The notes below the pieces were generated by a model. The model was given only the letters and a program-made list of their open reading frames with translations. It was not told the DNA's origin and did not search any database. Shown in pieces: positions 1 to 5,649 of a stretch of DNA of 5,674 nt. The position numbers and the translations under genes were made by a program. Positions within the stretch are counted from its first letter, which is position 1, and each line of letters opens with the position of its first letter. The DNA comes from Methyloglobulus sp. (GTDB taxonomy: Bacteria > Pseudomonadota > Gammaproteobacteria > Methylococcales > Methylomonadaceae): NCBI GenBank assembly GCA_013140405.1, contig JABFSV010000293.1, forward strand, positions 1-5,674, written 5' to 3'.

Positions 1-608
1 GCCATATTTCTGGTGTTATGATTGGTCAAAAGTGTCGGAAAACATGAGGTATGGCTGACATCAACTTCTCGGTTAATTAGTTTGGTACTGTCCCTACAAC
101 GATTAAGATAATCATCTGCCTTAATGTCGTTAAGGTCTGTGTGGTGCATGAAAAAAGCCACGATTGGTACCTGGAGCACTGCCAAAGTCGAGTCGTCAGT
201 CCATTCGGCACCTGAACAATGGTCAGTACTAGAGTCTTCGTGACGTTTGTCATCTTTGAACAGATTCTCTGGGCACACCCGAATAGCGATAAATAAACAA
301 CATGGCTATATACAAGCCACAGGTAGAGTGGAATTACTTTCGGCTAACACCTTGAAAGAAAAACAAGTTGGTTTAACTAACCTGTGCTTTGTATATACCC
401 ATGATAAACAATAAGTACGCTCCTGATGATGAATTAAAGTGGGAAGTTATTTCTGAACTCTGAAATAGTCGCCAAATTGGCGTAACTTCTACTGATTTTG
501 AAAGTTAATCCATGTCCCACTTCCATGTTTGGCGGATTTTGTCGTTAGGAAAATCTGAAGCAGTCTTAAAACTATCTATAAAGAAACTACAAACAATTAT
601 AAGCTTAG
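1..608. other. Left flank without a convincing gene
   Basis: This 608-base stretch downstream of the ATPase is AT-richer than the genes, and I see no complete credible gene in it. Open frames found by reading it: a minus-strand frame from about 278 (GTG) that runs off the left edge with no stop; a plus-strand frame starting with ATG at 148 and stopping at 241-243, then open again to a stop at 412-414; and a plus-strand frame ending at 56-58 that could be the tail of a gene outside the window. None has a clear ribosome-binding site. The minus-strand product would be unusually rich in Cys, His, Thr and Asn, which argues against it being real. A possible BON-domain remnant at 401-508 is listed separately. 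A 13-bp inverted repeat with a one-base centre lies at 470-482. No terminator with a T-run is visible after the ATPase stop. Confidence 0.5.
401..508 (+). pseudogene. Possible remnant of a BON-domain gene
   Basis: Read from ATG 401, this frame gives 20 residues including DDELKWEVISEL, then a TGA at 461-463, then in the same frame NSRQIGVT and a TAA at 506-508. The pattern of an acidic-start helix ending in EL, followed shortly by IGV, resembles the opening of BON domains (OsmY-like, periplasmic or membrane-associated). Those typically read as a D-x-x-L-x-x-x-V-x-x-EL helix, then about ten residues, then IGV. Here only about five codons, one of them a stop, separate EL from IGV, so a small deletion plus a nonsense change would be needed. 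No Shine-Dalgarno sequence precedes the ATG, and the rest of the domain is not recognisable downstream. It may equally be a chance match in non-coding DNA. Confidence 0.2.
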
Positions 609-3293
609 CTATCGGGTGCTATTCTTTACCAGAAATGACACGATACCCATTAAGCCTTTTCTTGCTTCCTCCAAAACCAGAATAGACGACGCCACGCCAA
701 CTACAAGCAACCAATCAACAATTGTTAAACTGGTCGTACGGAAAATAGCTTGCGCAGGCGGCCAATGCACCGCAACCACTTGTAAGCAAACTACACCCAT
801 TACTGATACCCACAGCAAACGGTTATGAAAGAACCGCTTGTTGAACGTGGTGCCGTTTTCAGCACGGGCATTGAATATGTTAAAAAACTGAAACATCACG
901 AAGACGGTAAAGGCTAAGGTCAAGGCATGTTCCTCAGACCCCGTCAATAAGCCATAGTACATCAACCCCAACGTCCCGACGGTCATGGTGACCCCGAACA
1001 GCAGTATCTTGGCGGTTCGCTTCAATGTAAGGATGCGGCCAGAAGCATTACGGGGTTGTTCACGCATTACACCAGGCCGAGGTGGATCAAGCGCTAACGC
1101 AACCGCTGGCGGCCCATCCATTATTAACGCAACCCACAGGATTTGGATCGGCGTAAACGGCTCTGGCAAGCCCAGGACAGGGCCGAAAAAAACGACCATC
1201 ACGGCTCCCATTGTAGTCGAAAGCTGAAACCGGATAAATTTTAGGATATTCTCGTATAACGTCCTCCCTTCCTGGACTGCCCCTACAATGGTGGCAAAAT
1301 TATCGTCCGTCAACACCATCACGGCAGCCTCCTTGGCTACTTCAGTGCCACTACGGCCCATCGCGATACCGATATCAGCTTGTTTGAGTACCGGTGCATC
1401 ATTGACCCCATCGCCGGTCATGGCCACGACATGGCCTTTTTCCTTGAGTGCTTGGACGATCTTAACCTTCTGCTCAGGCACAACCCGGGCAAAAATGTCT
1501 ACCTCCGTGATAACGTCAGCCAGTTGATGGGCATCCATACGGTCAAGCTCGAGGCCAGTCACCACGGTGTCATGTAAGCCAAGTTCACGGGCAATCACAG
1601 AAGCCGTTTCTTTATGGTCGCCAGTAATCATCTTGACCATAATCCCGGCTTTTTGGCACAGGGCAATAGCGGCCTTCGCCTCGGGACGTGGAGGATCCAT
1701 CAGCCCGATTAAGCCCATGAAAGTCAAGTTGAGCAGATAAGTAAATGGATTTTCGTTGGCTTGGAATTCGTTAGTTTCAAGGTCGCGCTGCGCCACCAAA
1801 AGGCCACGCTTGGCGAGCTTCTCAAATTCCTGGATGATGTCGTGCCTTTGCTCCACAGTAAGCGGTGTAACCCCTTCAGCCCCCCAAAAGTGGGAGCACC
1901 GTTCCAATAAGACATCAGGTGCCCCCTTTACAAATAGCCGTACGGATGAGTGCCCGCGATGGAAGGTCGCCATAAACTTGTTTGCCGAATCAAACGGAAT
2001 TTCAACGATGCGTGGCAGCTTTCCTTCAAAGTCTGCTGGTTTAACACCACCTTTAGCCGCCAAAACCAAGAGCGCCCCTTCCATGGGGTCACCGATCACT
2101 TGGCCGCCGCTTACCCGGCTGTCATTGCAGAGGGTGATAGCTTGGAGAAGTGGGGCAAGGTCAGGGATTGCACTTTCCACAATTTCAGGGCGGATTGCCC
2201 CGACACTACTATATCCCTCACCCGAAACCACAAAATGTTGCCCTTCAAAATAGATTGCCCTTGCGGTCATTTGGTTCATCGTGAGCGTACCCGTCTTGTC
2301 AGAACAGATGACGGTCGTACAACCCAACGTTTCTACGCTGGACAAACGCTTGACAATGGCACGGTTTTTAGCCATCCGGTGCATACCCAGTGCCAGGGTC
2401 ACCGTCACAACGGTGGGCAACCCTTCGGGCATGGAGGCCACCGTTAAGGCAATGGAATCTAATATGATGCTGGTTAACGGCTCTCCCCGAAACCATTTAA
2501 GCAACGACAATGATCCAACAAGAATTATGGCAATGACTGTTAAGCGCTTCCCCAAACTATCGAGTTGAAGCTGTAAGGGCGAAGGACTATCAGGAATTGC
2601 CCCCAAGAGCTTAGAAAGGCGGCCCATTTCGGTTGACATCCCGGTGTCGACGACAACCATCTCGGCACGTCCGCGCGTCACCATGGTATTCATATAGGCC
2701 ATATTCAGCCGTTCCGCCAAGGGGGTTTCAACGGGTAACGACTCGGAAACTTCTTTGGTGGCAGGTTCGGATTCGCCGGTAAGCGTCGATTCGTTGATTT
2801 CCAGGCTGTGTGCGACAAAGAGCCTGCCATCCGCAGGTAAGCGGTCACCTGCTTTCAGGAGCACGATATCGCCTGGCACTAATTGCTCTGCAGGAATCTC
2901 CATAGCTTTGCCATCGCGGCGGACACGGGCTTTGGAAGCCAACATATTTTTGAGCGCTTTCAGGCTTTGTTCAGCACGGTATTCTTGGTAAAACCCCAGG
3001 GTGGCATTGAGGATCACCACACACAAGATCACTGCCGCATCTTTAATGTTGCCAATACTGGCCGCTAAGCCAGCGCCGATGATCAGCACTAGGATCAGCA
3101 GGCTCTTGAATTGCCCAAAGAACAATAACCACGGGGATCTGGAAGCGGCTTCTAACAGCCGGTTCAACCCAAGGGTTTTTAACTGTTCAGCCGCTTGATG
3201 GTTCGTCAAACCCAAGTTCGGCGCAACCTTTAATTGCTTTGCGACGGTATGTGAAAGGTAATGCCAGTTTGGATTTTCTTTAGAATTTTTCAC
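609..3293 (-). CDS. P2-type cation-transporting ATPase (PMR1/SPCA- and PMCA-like)
   Basis: An inner-membrane ion pump that couples ATP hydrolysis, through an aspartyl-phosphate intermediate, to cation transport. At 894 residues it is full length for bacterial P2 ATPases. In order: an N-terminal cation-ATPase domain (about 10-75), M1 and M2 (about 63-103), an actuator domain with TGES at 172-175, M3 (about 250-267), M4 with PEGLP at 289-293, the phosphorylation motif DKTGT with Asp332, a nucleotide-binding domain with GDPMEGA at 401-407 and KGAPD at 456-460, the hinge motifs TGDH (557-560) and TGDGVNDAP (626-634), then M5 to M10. The M5-M6 sequence, with RFQLST and IMDGPPA, is closest to SPCA/PMR1 pumps, while FQFFN...NAR in M8 recalls PMCA. 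All catalytic residues are present, so the gene looks functional. Ion-site residues are unusual: Glu290 and Asp726 are kept, but Ala722 replaces the usual Asn and Thr694/Ala697 replace the SERCA site-I pair. The ion is therefore uncertain; Ca2+ or Mn2+ is the family default. The start is GTG, as no other in-frame start lies between the upstream stop (3327-3329) and it. No good Shine-Dalgarno sequence is seen. Confidence 0.95.
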   Translation of the reverse strand: MKNSKENPNWHYLSHTVAKQLKVAPNLGLTNHQAAEQLKTLGLNRLLEAASRSPWLLFFGQFKSLLILVLIIGAGLAASIGNIKDAAVILCVVILNATLGFYQEYRAEQSLKALKNMLASKARVRRDGKAMEIPAEQLVPGDIVLLKAGDRLPADGRLFVAHSLEINESTLTGESEPATKEVSESLPVETPLAERLNMAYMNTMVTRGRAEMVVVDTGMSTEMGRLSKLLGAIPDSPSPLQLQLDSLGKRLTVIAIILVGSLSLLKWFRGEPLTSIILDSIALTVASMPEGLPTVVTVTLALGMHRMAKNRAIVKRLSSVETLGCTTVICSDKTGTLTMNQMTARAIYFEGQHFVVSGEGYSSVGAIRPEIVESAIPDLAPLLQAITLCNDSRVSGGQVIGDPMEGALLVLAAKGGVKPADFEGKLPRIVEIPFDSANKFMATFHRGHSSVRLFVKGAPDVLLERCSHFWGAEGVTPLTVEQRHDIIQEFEKLAKRGLLVAQRDLETNEFQANENPFTYLLNLTFMGLIGLMDPPRPEAKAAIALCQKAGIMVKMITGDHKETASVIARELGLHDTVVTGLELDRMDAHQLADVITEVDIFARVVPEQKVKIVQALKEKGHVVAMTGDGVNDAPVLKQADIGIAMGRSGTEVAKEAAVMVLTDDNFATIVGAVQEGRTLYENILKFIRFQLSTTMGAVMVVFFGPVLGLPEPFTPIQILWVALIMDGPPAVALALDPPRPGVMREQPRNASGRILTLKRTAKILLFGVTMTVGTLGLMYYGLLTGSEEHALTLAFTVFVMFQFFNIFNARAENGTTFNKRFFHNRLLWVSVMGVVCLQVVAVHWPPAQAIFRTTSLTIVDWLLVVGVASSILVLEEARKGLMGIVSFLVKNSTR

Positions 3294-3342
3294 TAGAAAG
3301 CTTATACGCCATGTATTTAATGAAAATCAGTACCGATTTGAT

Positions 3343-3400
3343 CCACGACTAGCTGTGGTGGTCGAAAGGGCTTCCTGCCCTCCGATCAAGGCCCCTGATC
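3343..3400 (-). promoter_or_regulatory. Cluster of three short hairpins in the ATPase leader
   Basis: Three inverted repeats lie side by side about 50-110 bases upstream of the ATPase start: GATCA/TGATC arms at 3384-3388 and 3396-3400, AGGGC/GCCCT arms at 3367-3371 and 3377-3381 with a five-base loop, and CCAC/GTGG arms at 3343-3346 and 3355-3358. If transcription starts upstream, this would be a structured 5' leader. I compared it by eye with the manganese (yybP-ykoY) and magnesium (M-box) riboswitches known from cation-transporter leaders, and found neither set of conserved core motifs. The arms are short, so chance is a real alternative. Confidence 0.2.
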
Positions 3401-3449
3401 TCTGAATCCCCTTTAACCGATTTATTCGCCAAACCCCAATTTGCTAACT

Positions 3450-3581
3450 TCATTTAACTAATCCAGCACGTCGGGCTTTACGTTTCATCGGACAGAAAAA
3501 CGGGGCTTCCTCGTTTAATTGTTGAAAATAGGTATCTTAATCGCGCTTGTTATGGCGAAAACTGCGGAAACCCTTTTCGCT
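3450..3581 (-). pseudogene. Possible decayed coding fragment, family unknown
   Basis: On the minus strand one frame is open for 14 codons (3581-3540), stops once at TAA (3539-3537), then is open for 28 codons to a TGA at 3452-3450. The second part includes YFQQLNEEAPFFCPMKRKAR, which has a protein-like mix of acidic, aromatic and basic residues unlike random spacer translation. No start codon with a ribosome-binding site is evident and I do not recognise a family. It could be the tail of a small lost gene, or chance. Confidence 0.15.
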
Positions 3582-3663
3582 TTATCCATCGTTAATACGC
3601 AGATTTTGCTTAGCAATTTAGCACAAGCTTAACCATTTCGCGCTCAGGACTAAGTTGTAATTG

Positions 3664-3685
3664 AAAGCCGTACGGTTGGCTTTTT
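3664..3685. terminator. Hairpin past the RTX stop, likely terminator
   Basis: Perfect six-base arms AAAGCC (3664-3669) and GGCTTT (3678-3683) enclose an eight-base loop, and T residues continue to 3685. The hairpin lies about 40 bases beyond the RTX stop codon. The T-run is better on the plus strand (five T) than on the minus strand (three T, then CAATT), so it would stop plus-strand transcription more convincingly. It may act in both directions. Its place right after the RTX gene is the main reason to call it a terminator for that gene. Confidence 0.45.
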
Positions 3686-3724
3686 GATGAGCTACAAATA
3701 TTCAAGTGCGCGTAACATGAGCTA

Positions 3725-5470
3725 TTAAGCAAAAAAGAAATCACTGCCTATTAAGTTAATGCCTATCTCGCTGATTGAAAATCCTGTGGTATTTTCTAGC
3801 GTCACCAACAACTGCCCGCCGCCAAAGTTTGCATTACCCGCTATTCCGTCACTTAAATGGAAAGACGTATCTACACCGTTGGTTACCACGTCAATATCGG
3901 CTATCCCATTAAATACGATGCTATCGCCGCCGACTCCGCGCACAAAATCCAGGACGGTATCAAGGCCGTCGCCTGCCCCATATTGGATGGTATCGGTTAC
4001 GCCATCATCCCAGCCTAAATACAGAAAATCATCGCCCGCGCCACCAATTAAAAGACTCTGTCCGCCGCTGTAAAGGATGTCATTATTGTTGCCGCCGTCA
4101 AGCGTGTTGCTACCACCTGCCGAAACCCCGGTAATAATATCATCGCCATTACCGCCTAGGAGAGTATCATTGCCGGTGGATGAGCCGATGAACAGGGTGT
4201 CATTGCCGTTACCGCCATCTAATAAGTTATTGCCACTGGCGAATCCACCGGCGGTCAGTTGATCGTCGCCCGCACCGCCCAGCAGGGTGCTGCTGCCACC
4301 GATATCGCCGTAGCTTACCGTGGTAATCGTATCATTACCGGCACCGCCGCTGAAAAAATCGTTTCCGCCTAAGCCGTAACCGTCCAGAACATCATCCCCT
4401 TTACCGCCCAGCAACACGTCGTTAAAGGCTGTTCCGTAGAGCGTAAACTGCTCAATGTTCTTGAACGCCACGGAGTCATTGCCGGCTTGTATTAACCCAT
4501 CTTTGCCATTGGCAGCCAATGTCATGGTGATACCGTCAGTCGCCATATTGCCTTCGGACCCGCCGAAAAATAGAACTTGTAGCCGGTCAAAACCGGCACC
4601 GCCTGTGATCGTATCATCTTGGCCTTCGGCATTGGTTTGTCCGAGTCCGACAATAATCAAATCATTGCCACTGCCGCCAATCAAAATATTACGACTTAGC
4701 GGGCCTGATCCGTGGGCATCCAAAATATCATCCCCCTCGCCGCCCCTCAGGGTATTTGAACCTTCGCCAAACTCGGCTTTCAACTCATCGTTGCCTAGCC
4801 CGCCATCCAAAATGTTATTACCTGTCGATTGATTGACCGTAATGACATCATCGCCATCGCCACCCCTTAACGTATTATCTCCGCTTGACCACTCGGCCGT
4901 TAAAAAGTCATTGCCCACCAAACCTGATAAGATGTTGCTACCCGTAGAGCCGTATGCCGTGAGCGAATCGTCACCTAGTCCGCCGATTAAAGTGCTGTTG
5001 CCGGATGACCAGTACACATAAAGCACATCATCGCCAGCTCCGCCATCAAGACGGTCGTTCCCTGAAATGCCACCTTGAAGAATATCGTTGTTCTCGCCAC
5101 CGAGTAGGACATCATTAAATTCGGTGCCGGTGATATAAAATTGCTCAATATCGGTAAAACTGACCTGATCGCTCCCTGCCGTGATCTGGCCGGCAGAGCC
5201 TGTGCCGTTAAAAGACATCCTAAGTCCAATCGTAGCACCGGTATAGTCGACTTCCAATGAATCTGAACCTTCGCCACCGATGACGGTATTAACGCCAAGA
5301 ATCACGTTGAAATAATCGTTTCCCTCGCCGCCATCCAGAATATTATTGCCGCTCAAGCCATAGAGTATGTCGTCACCTGCAAACCCTTGGATATGGTCGT
5401 TTAAATCTTCAGGATTGAGATCCCCATACAAATAATCATTGTCTGATGTTCCATTTATAATCGTTGTCAT
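3725..5470 (-). CDS. RTX-type calcium-binding repeat protein, type I secreted
   Basis: A 581-residue protein built almost wholly of glycine- and aspartate-rich RTX repeats (GGxGxDxL type), which fold into parallel beta-rolls on binding Ca2+ outside the cell. There is no N-terminal signal peptide and no enzymatic domain. Layout: a short RTX start (1-58); a non-repeat insert module (about 59-140, with FTDIEQF and GTEFNDVLLGG); a 20-residue repeat array (141-260); a second copy of the module (about 286-372, with FKNIEQF and GTAFNDVLLGG); a second array (about 396-475); and a C-terminal domain (about 491-581) with GAGDGLDTVLDF, typical of the end of serralysin-like and other type I substrates. 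The chain ends in DFFFA, an acidic residue followed by hydrophobics, as in many type I secretion signals. A role as surface or matrix protein is inference; no ABC exporter, membrane-fusion protein or outer-membrane channel lies in the window. The ATG start is fixed by a strong ribosome-binding site eight bases upstream. The stop is TAA. Confidence 0.93.
   Translation of the reverse strand: MTTIINGTSDNDYLYGDLNPEDLNDHIQGFAGDDILYGLSGNNILDGGEGNDYFNVILGVNTVIGGEGSDSLEVDYTGATIGLRMSFNGTGSAGQITAGSDQVSFTDIEQFYITGTEFNDVLLGGENNDILQGGISGNDRLDGGAGDDVLYVYWSSGNSTLIGGLGDDSLTAYGSTGSNILSGLVGNDFLTAEWSSGDNTLRGGDGDDVITVNQSTGNNILDGGLGNDELKAEFGEGSNTLRGGEGDDILDAHGSGPLSRNILIGGSGNDLIIVGLGQTNAEGQDDTITGGAGFDRLQVLFFGGSEGNMATDGITMTLAANGKDGLIQAGNDSVAFKNIEQFTLYGTAFNDVLLGGKGDDVLDGYGLGGNDFFSGGAGNDTITTVSYGDIGGSSTLLGGAGDDQLTAGGFASGNNLLDGGNGNDTLFIGSSTGNDTLLGGNGDDIITGVSAGGSNTLDGGNNNDILYSGGQSLLIGGAGDDFLYLGWDDGVTDTIQYGAGDGLDTVLDFVRGVGGDSIVFNGIADIDVVTNGVDTSFHLSDGIAGNANFGGGQLLVTLENTTGFSISEIGINLIGSDFFFA
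3728..4000 (-). other. C-terminal type I secretion domain of the RTX protein
   Basis: Residues about 491-581. It opens with DTIQYGAGDGLDTVLDF, a form seen where beta-rolls end in serralysin-type and related exported proteins, followed by a beta-rich stretch without RTX motifs, and ends in DFFFA. A negatively charged residue followed by several hydrophobic residues at the extreme C-terminus is the known signature of several type I substrates (for example proteases ending DFxV). The export route is therefore well supported, although the exporter is not in view. Confidence 0.75.
4046..4285 (-). repeat. Second RTX repeat array (about 20-residue units)
   Basis: Within the RTX gene, residues 396-475. 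The GG pairs fall at residues 398, 419, 439 and 459, so spacing is 21, 20 and 20 residues, then shortens to 17 at 476. Each unit has a canonical GGxGxDxL half followed by a half ending in SxGxN, like the first array but less regular. Confidence 0.8.
4355..4615 (-). repeat. Second copy of the IEQF insert module
   Basis: Residues about 286-372 of the RTX protein. It matches the module at residues 59-140 at an offset of 231-232 residues. Shared features are an AGxDxVxFxxIEQF core, GTxFNDVLLGG and a following GNDxxxGGAGxD. The first 35 or so residues of the two copies have diverged more than the rest. Confidence 0.75.
4691..5050 (-). repeat. First RTX array: six exact 20-residue (60-bp) units
   Basis: Residues 141-260 consist of six units of exactly 20 residues, with the GG pair (or GL in unit three) at 143, 163, 183, 203, 223 and 243. 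The consensus is LxGGxGDDxL followed by xAxxSTGxNx. The first half is a canonical calcium-binding nonapeptide; the second is a degenerate half-turn with Ser-x-Gly-x-Asn where Gly-x-Gly-x-Asp is expected. Ordinary RTX arrays repeat every 9 residues, 18 per full turn, so this period is two residues longer. Units five and six diverge in the second half. Confidence 0.85.
5051..5296 (-). repeat. First copy of the IEQF insert module
   Basis: Residues about 59-140 of the RTX protein. It includes TGATIGLRM, AGSDQVSFTDIEQF and GTEFNDVLLGG, and leads directly into the first 20-residue array. It is the partner of the copy at 4355-4615. Function is unknown; it may be a spacer or cap between beta-rolls. 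Confidence 0.75.
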
Positions 5471-5478
5471 ATAATTAG

Positions 5479-5484
5479 CTCCTT
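5479..5484 (-). promoter_or_regulatory. Shine-Dalgarno site of the RTX gene
   Basis: AAGGAG on the minus strand, separated by eight bases from the ATG at 5470. It is a near-ideal ribosome-binding site and decides the start. It contrasts with the ATPase, whose GTG start has no clear site, and suggests the RTX protein is translated strongly. Confidence 0.85.
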
Positions 5485-5518
5485 AAAATTTAATTAATAG
5501 GTTTACATAATCGAGAGT

Positions 5519-5537
5519 GGTTAGTGCCACTAGAACC
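5519..5537. promoter_or_regulatory. Imperfect palindrome in the RTX upstream region
   Basis: GGTT (5519-5522) pairs with AACC (5534-5537), and inside it TAGTG (5522-5526) mirrors CACTA (5528-5532) around one base. It lies about 50-70 bases upstream of the RTX start, in the probable untranslated leader. It could be an operator or a small RNA hairpin; no known regulator's consensus is matched. Confidence 0.2.
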
Positions 5538-5555
5538 CGATACAGTATTGGTTTA

Positions 5556-5561
5556 GTTATA
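5556..5561 (-). promoter_or_regulatory. Candidate -10 element for the RTX gene
   Basis: TATAAC on the minus strand matches five of six bases of the sigma-70 -10 consensus. No good -35 hexamer stands 16-18 bases upstream, which is typical of activator-dependent promoters. A start about seven bases downstream would put the FNR-like box at roughly -93, near one of the positions used by class I FNR sites. A competing -10, TAAAAT at 5569-5574, has a weak TTGAGT at 19-base spacing. Confidence 0.25.
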
Positions 5562-5635
5562 GTGGGCTATTTTATTGCACACTAATGGTCGATACTCAAT
5601 CTGAAAGTTGTTACCTAATAGTTTTTTTGATGGTT

Positions 5636-5649
5636 TTGATTTATGTCAA
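5636..5649. promoter_or_regulatory. FNR/ANR-like box
   Basis: TTGATTTATGTCAA on the plus strand (TTGACATAAATCAA on the minus strand) matches nine of ten specified bases of the FNR consensus TTGAT-N4-ATCAA. It lies about 165 bases upstream of the RTX start codon. FNR and ANR are oxygen-sensing activators and repressors in many gammaproteobacteria. The site is palindromic, so it could instead serve a divergent gene beyond the right edge of the window. Confidence 0.5.

Larger units (their letters stand above)
3294..3724. other. Intergenic spacer between RTX gene and ATPase gene
   Basis: This 431-base gap holds no complete convincing gene. Next to the RTX stop is a hairpin (3664-3683, listed separately). 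A plus-strand ATG frame at 3552-3632 would give 26 residues but has no well-placed ribosome-binding site. A minus-strand stretch at 3450-3581 reads as a possible decayed coding fragment (listed separately). Closer to the ATPase are three short hairpins. I do not see a convincing sigma-70 promoter for the ATPase, although one is expected here if the hairpin ends the RTX transcript. Confidence 0.5.

Noticed and set aside
1..278. Minus-strand frame open to the left edge (about 92 codons)
   Set aside because: The translation is unusually rich in Cys, His, Thr and Asn, no ribosome-binding site precedes the GTG, and nothing resembles a known family. The plus strand here is also largely open, so chance is likely.
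470..482. 13-bp inverted repeat CGCC...GGCG as a terminator for the ATPase or an operator
   Set aside because: Only a four-base GC stem with a five-base loop can form, no T-run follows on either strand, and it lies about 130 bases past the ATPase stop with no promoter next to it.
616..3198. Open frames on the plus strand, and a short one on the minus strand, inside the ATPase gene
   Set aside because: They overlap a gene with every diagnostic P-type ATPase motif, show no recognisable domains and lack ribosome-binding sites.
609..3293. Reading the ATPase as a heavy-metal (P1B), potassium (KdpB) or proton (P3A) pump
   Set aside because: There is no CPx motif in M4 and no N-terminal metal-binding domain. 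The PEGLP motif in M4, the cation-ATPase N-terminal domain and ten membrane segments place it among P2 pumps.
3300..3410. Manganese (yybP-ykoY) or magnesium (M-box) riboswitch before the ATPase
   Set aside because: The conserved core sequences of these riboswitches could not be found by eye. Only generic short hairpins are present.
3687..3724. Eight-base direct repeat ATGAGCTA (3687-3694 and 3717-3724) as a target-site duplication
   Set aside because: Only 22 bases separate the copies and there are no terminal inverted repeats or transposase fragments between them. A chance repeat is more likely.
4034..5050. Regularly spaced repeats suggestive of a CRISPR array
   Set aside because: The period is 60 bp with no constant repeat separated by unique spacers. 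The pattern is in frame and is fully explained by the RTX protein repeats.
3759..5298. Several open frames of 60-125 codons on the plus strand, and one in another minus frame, across the RTX gene
   Set aside because: They arise because the repeated GGxGxD coding pattern keeps other frames free of stops. Their translations are Pro/Ser-rich echoes of the repeat, without ribosome-binding sites.
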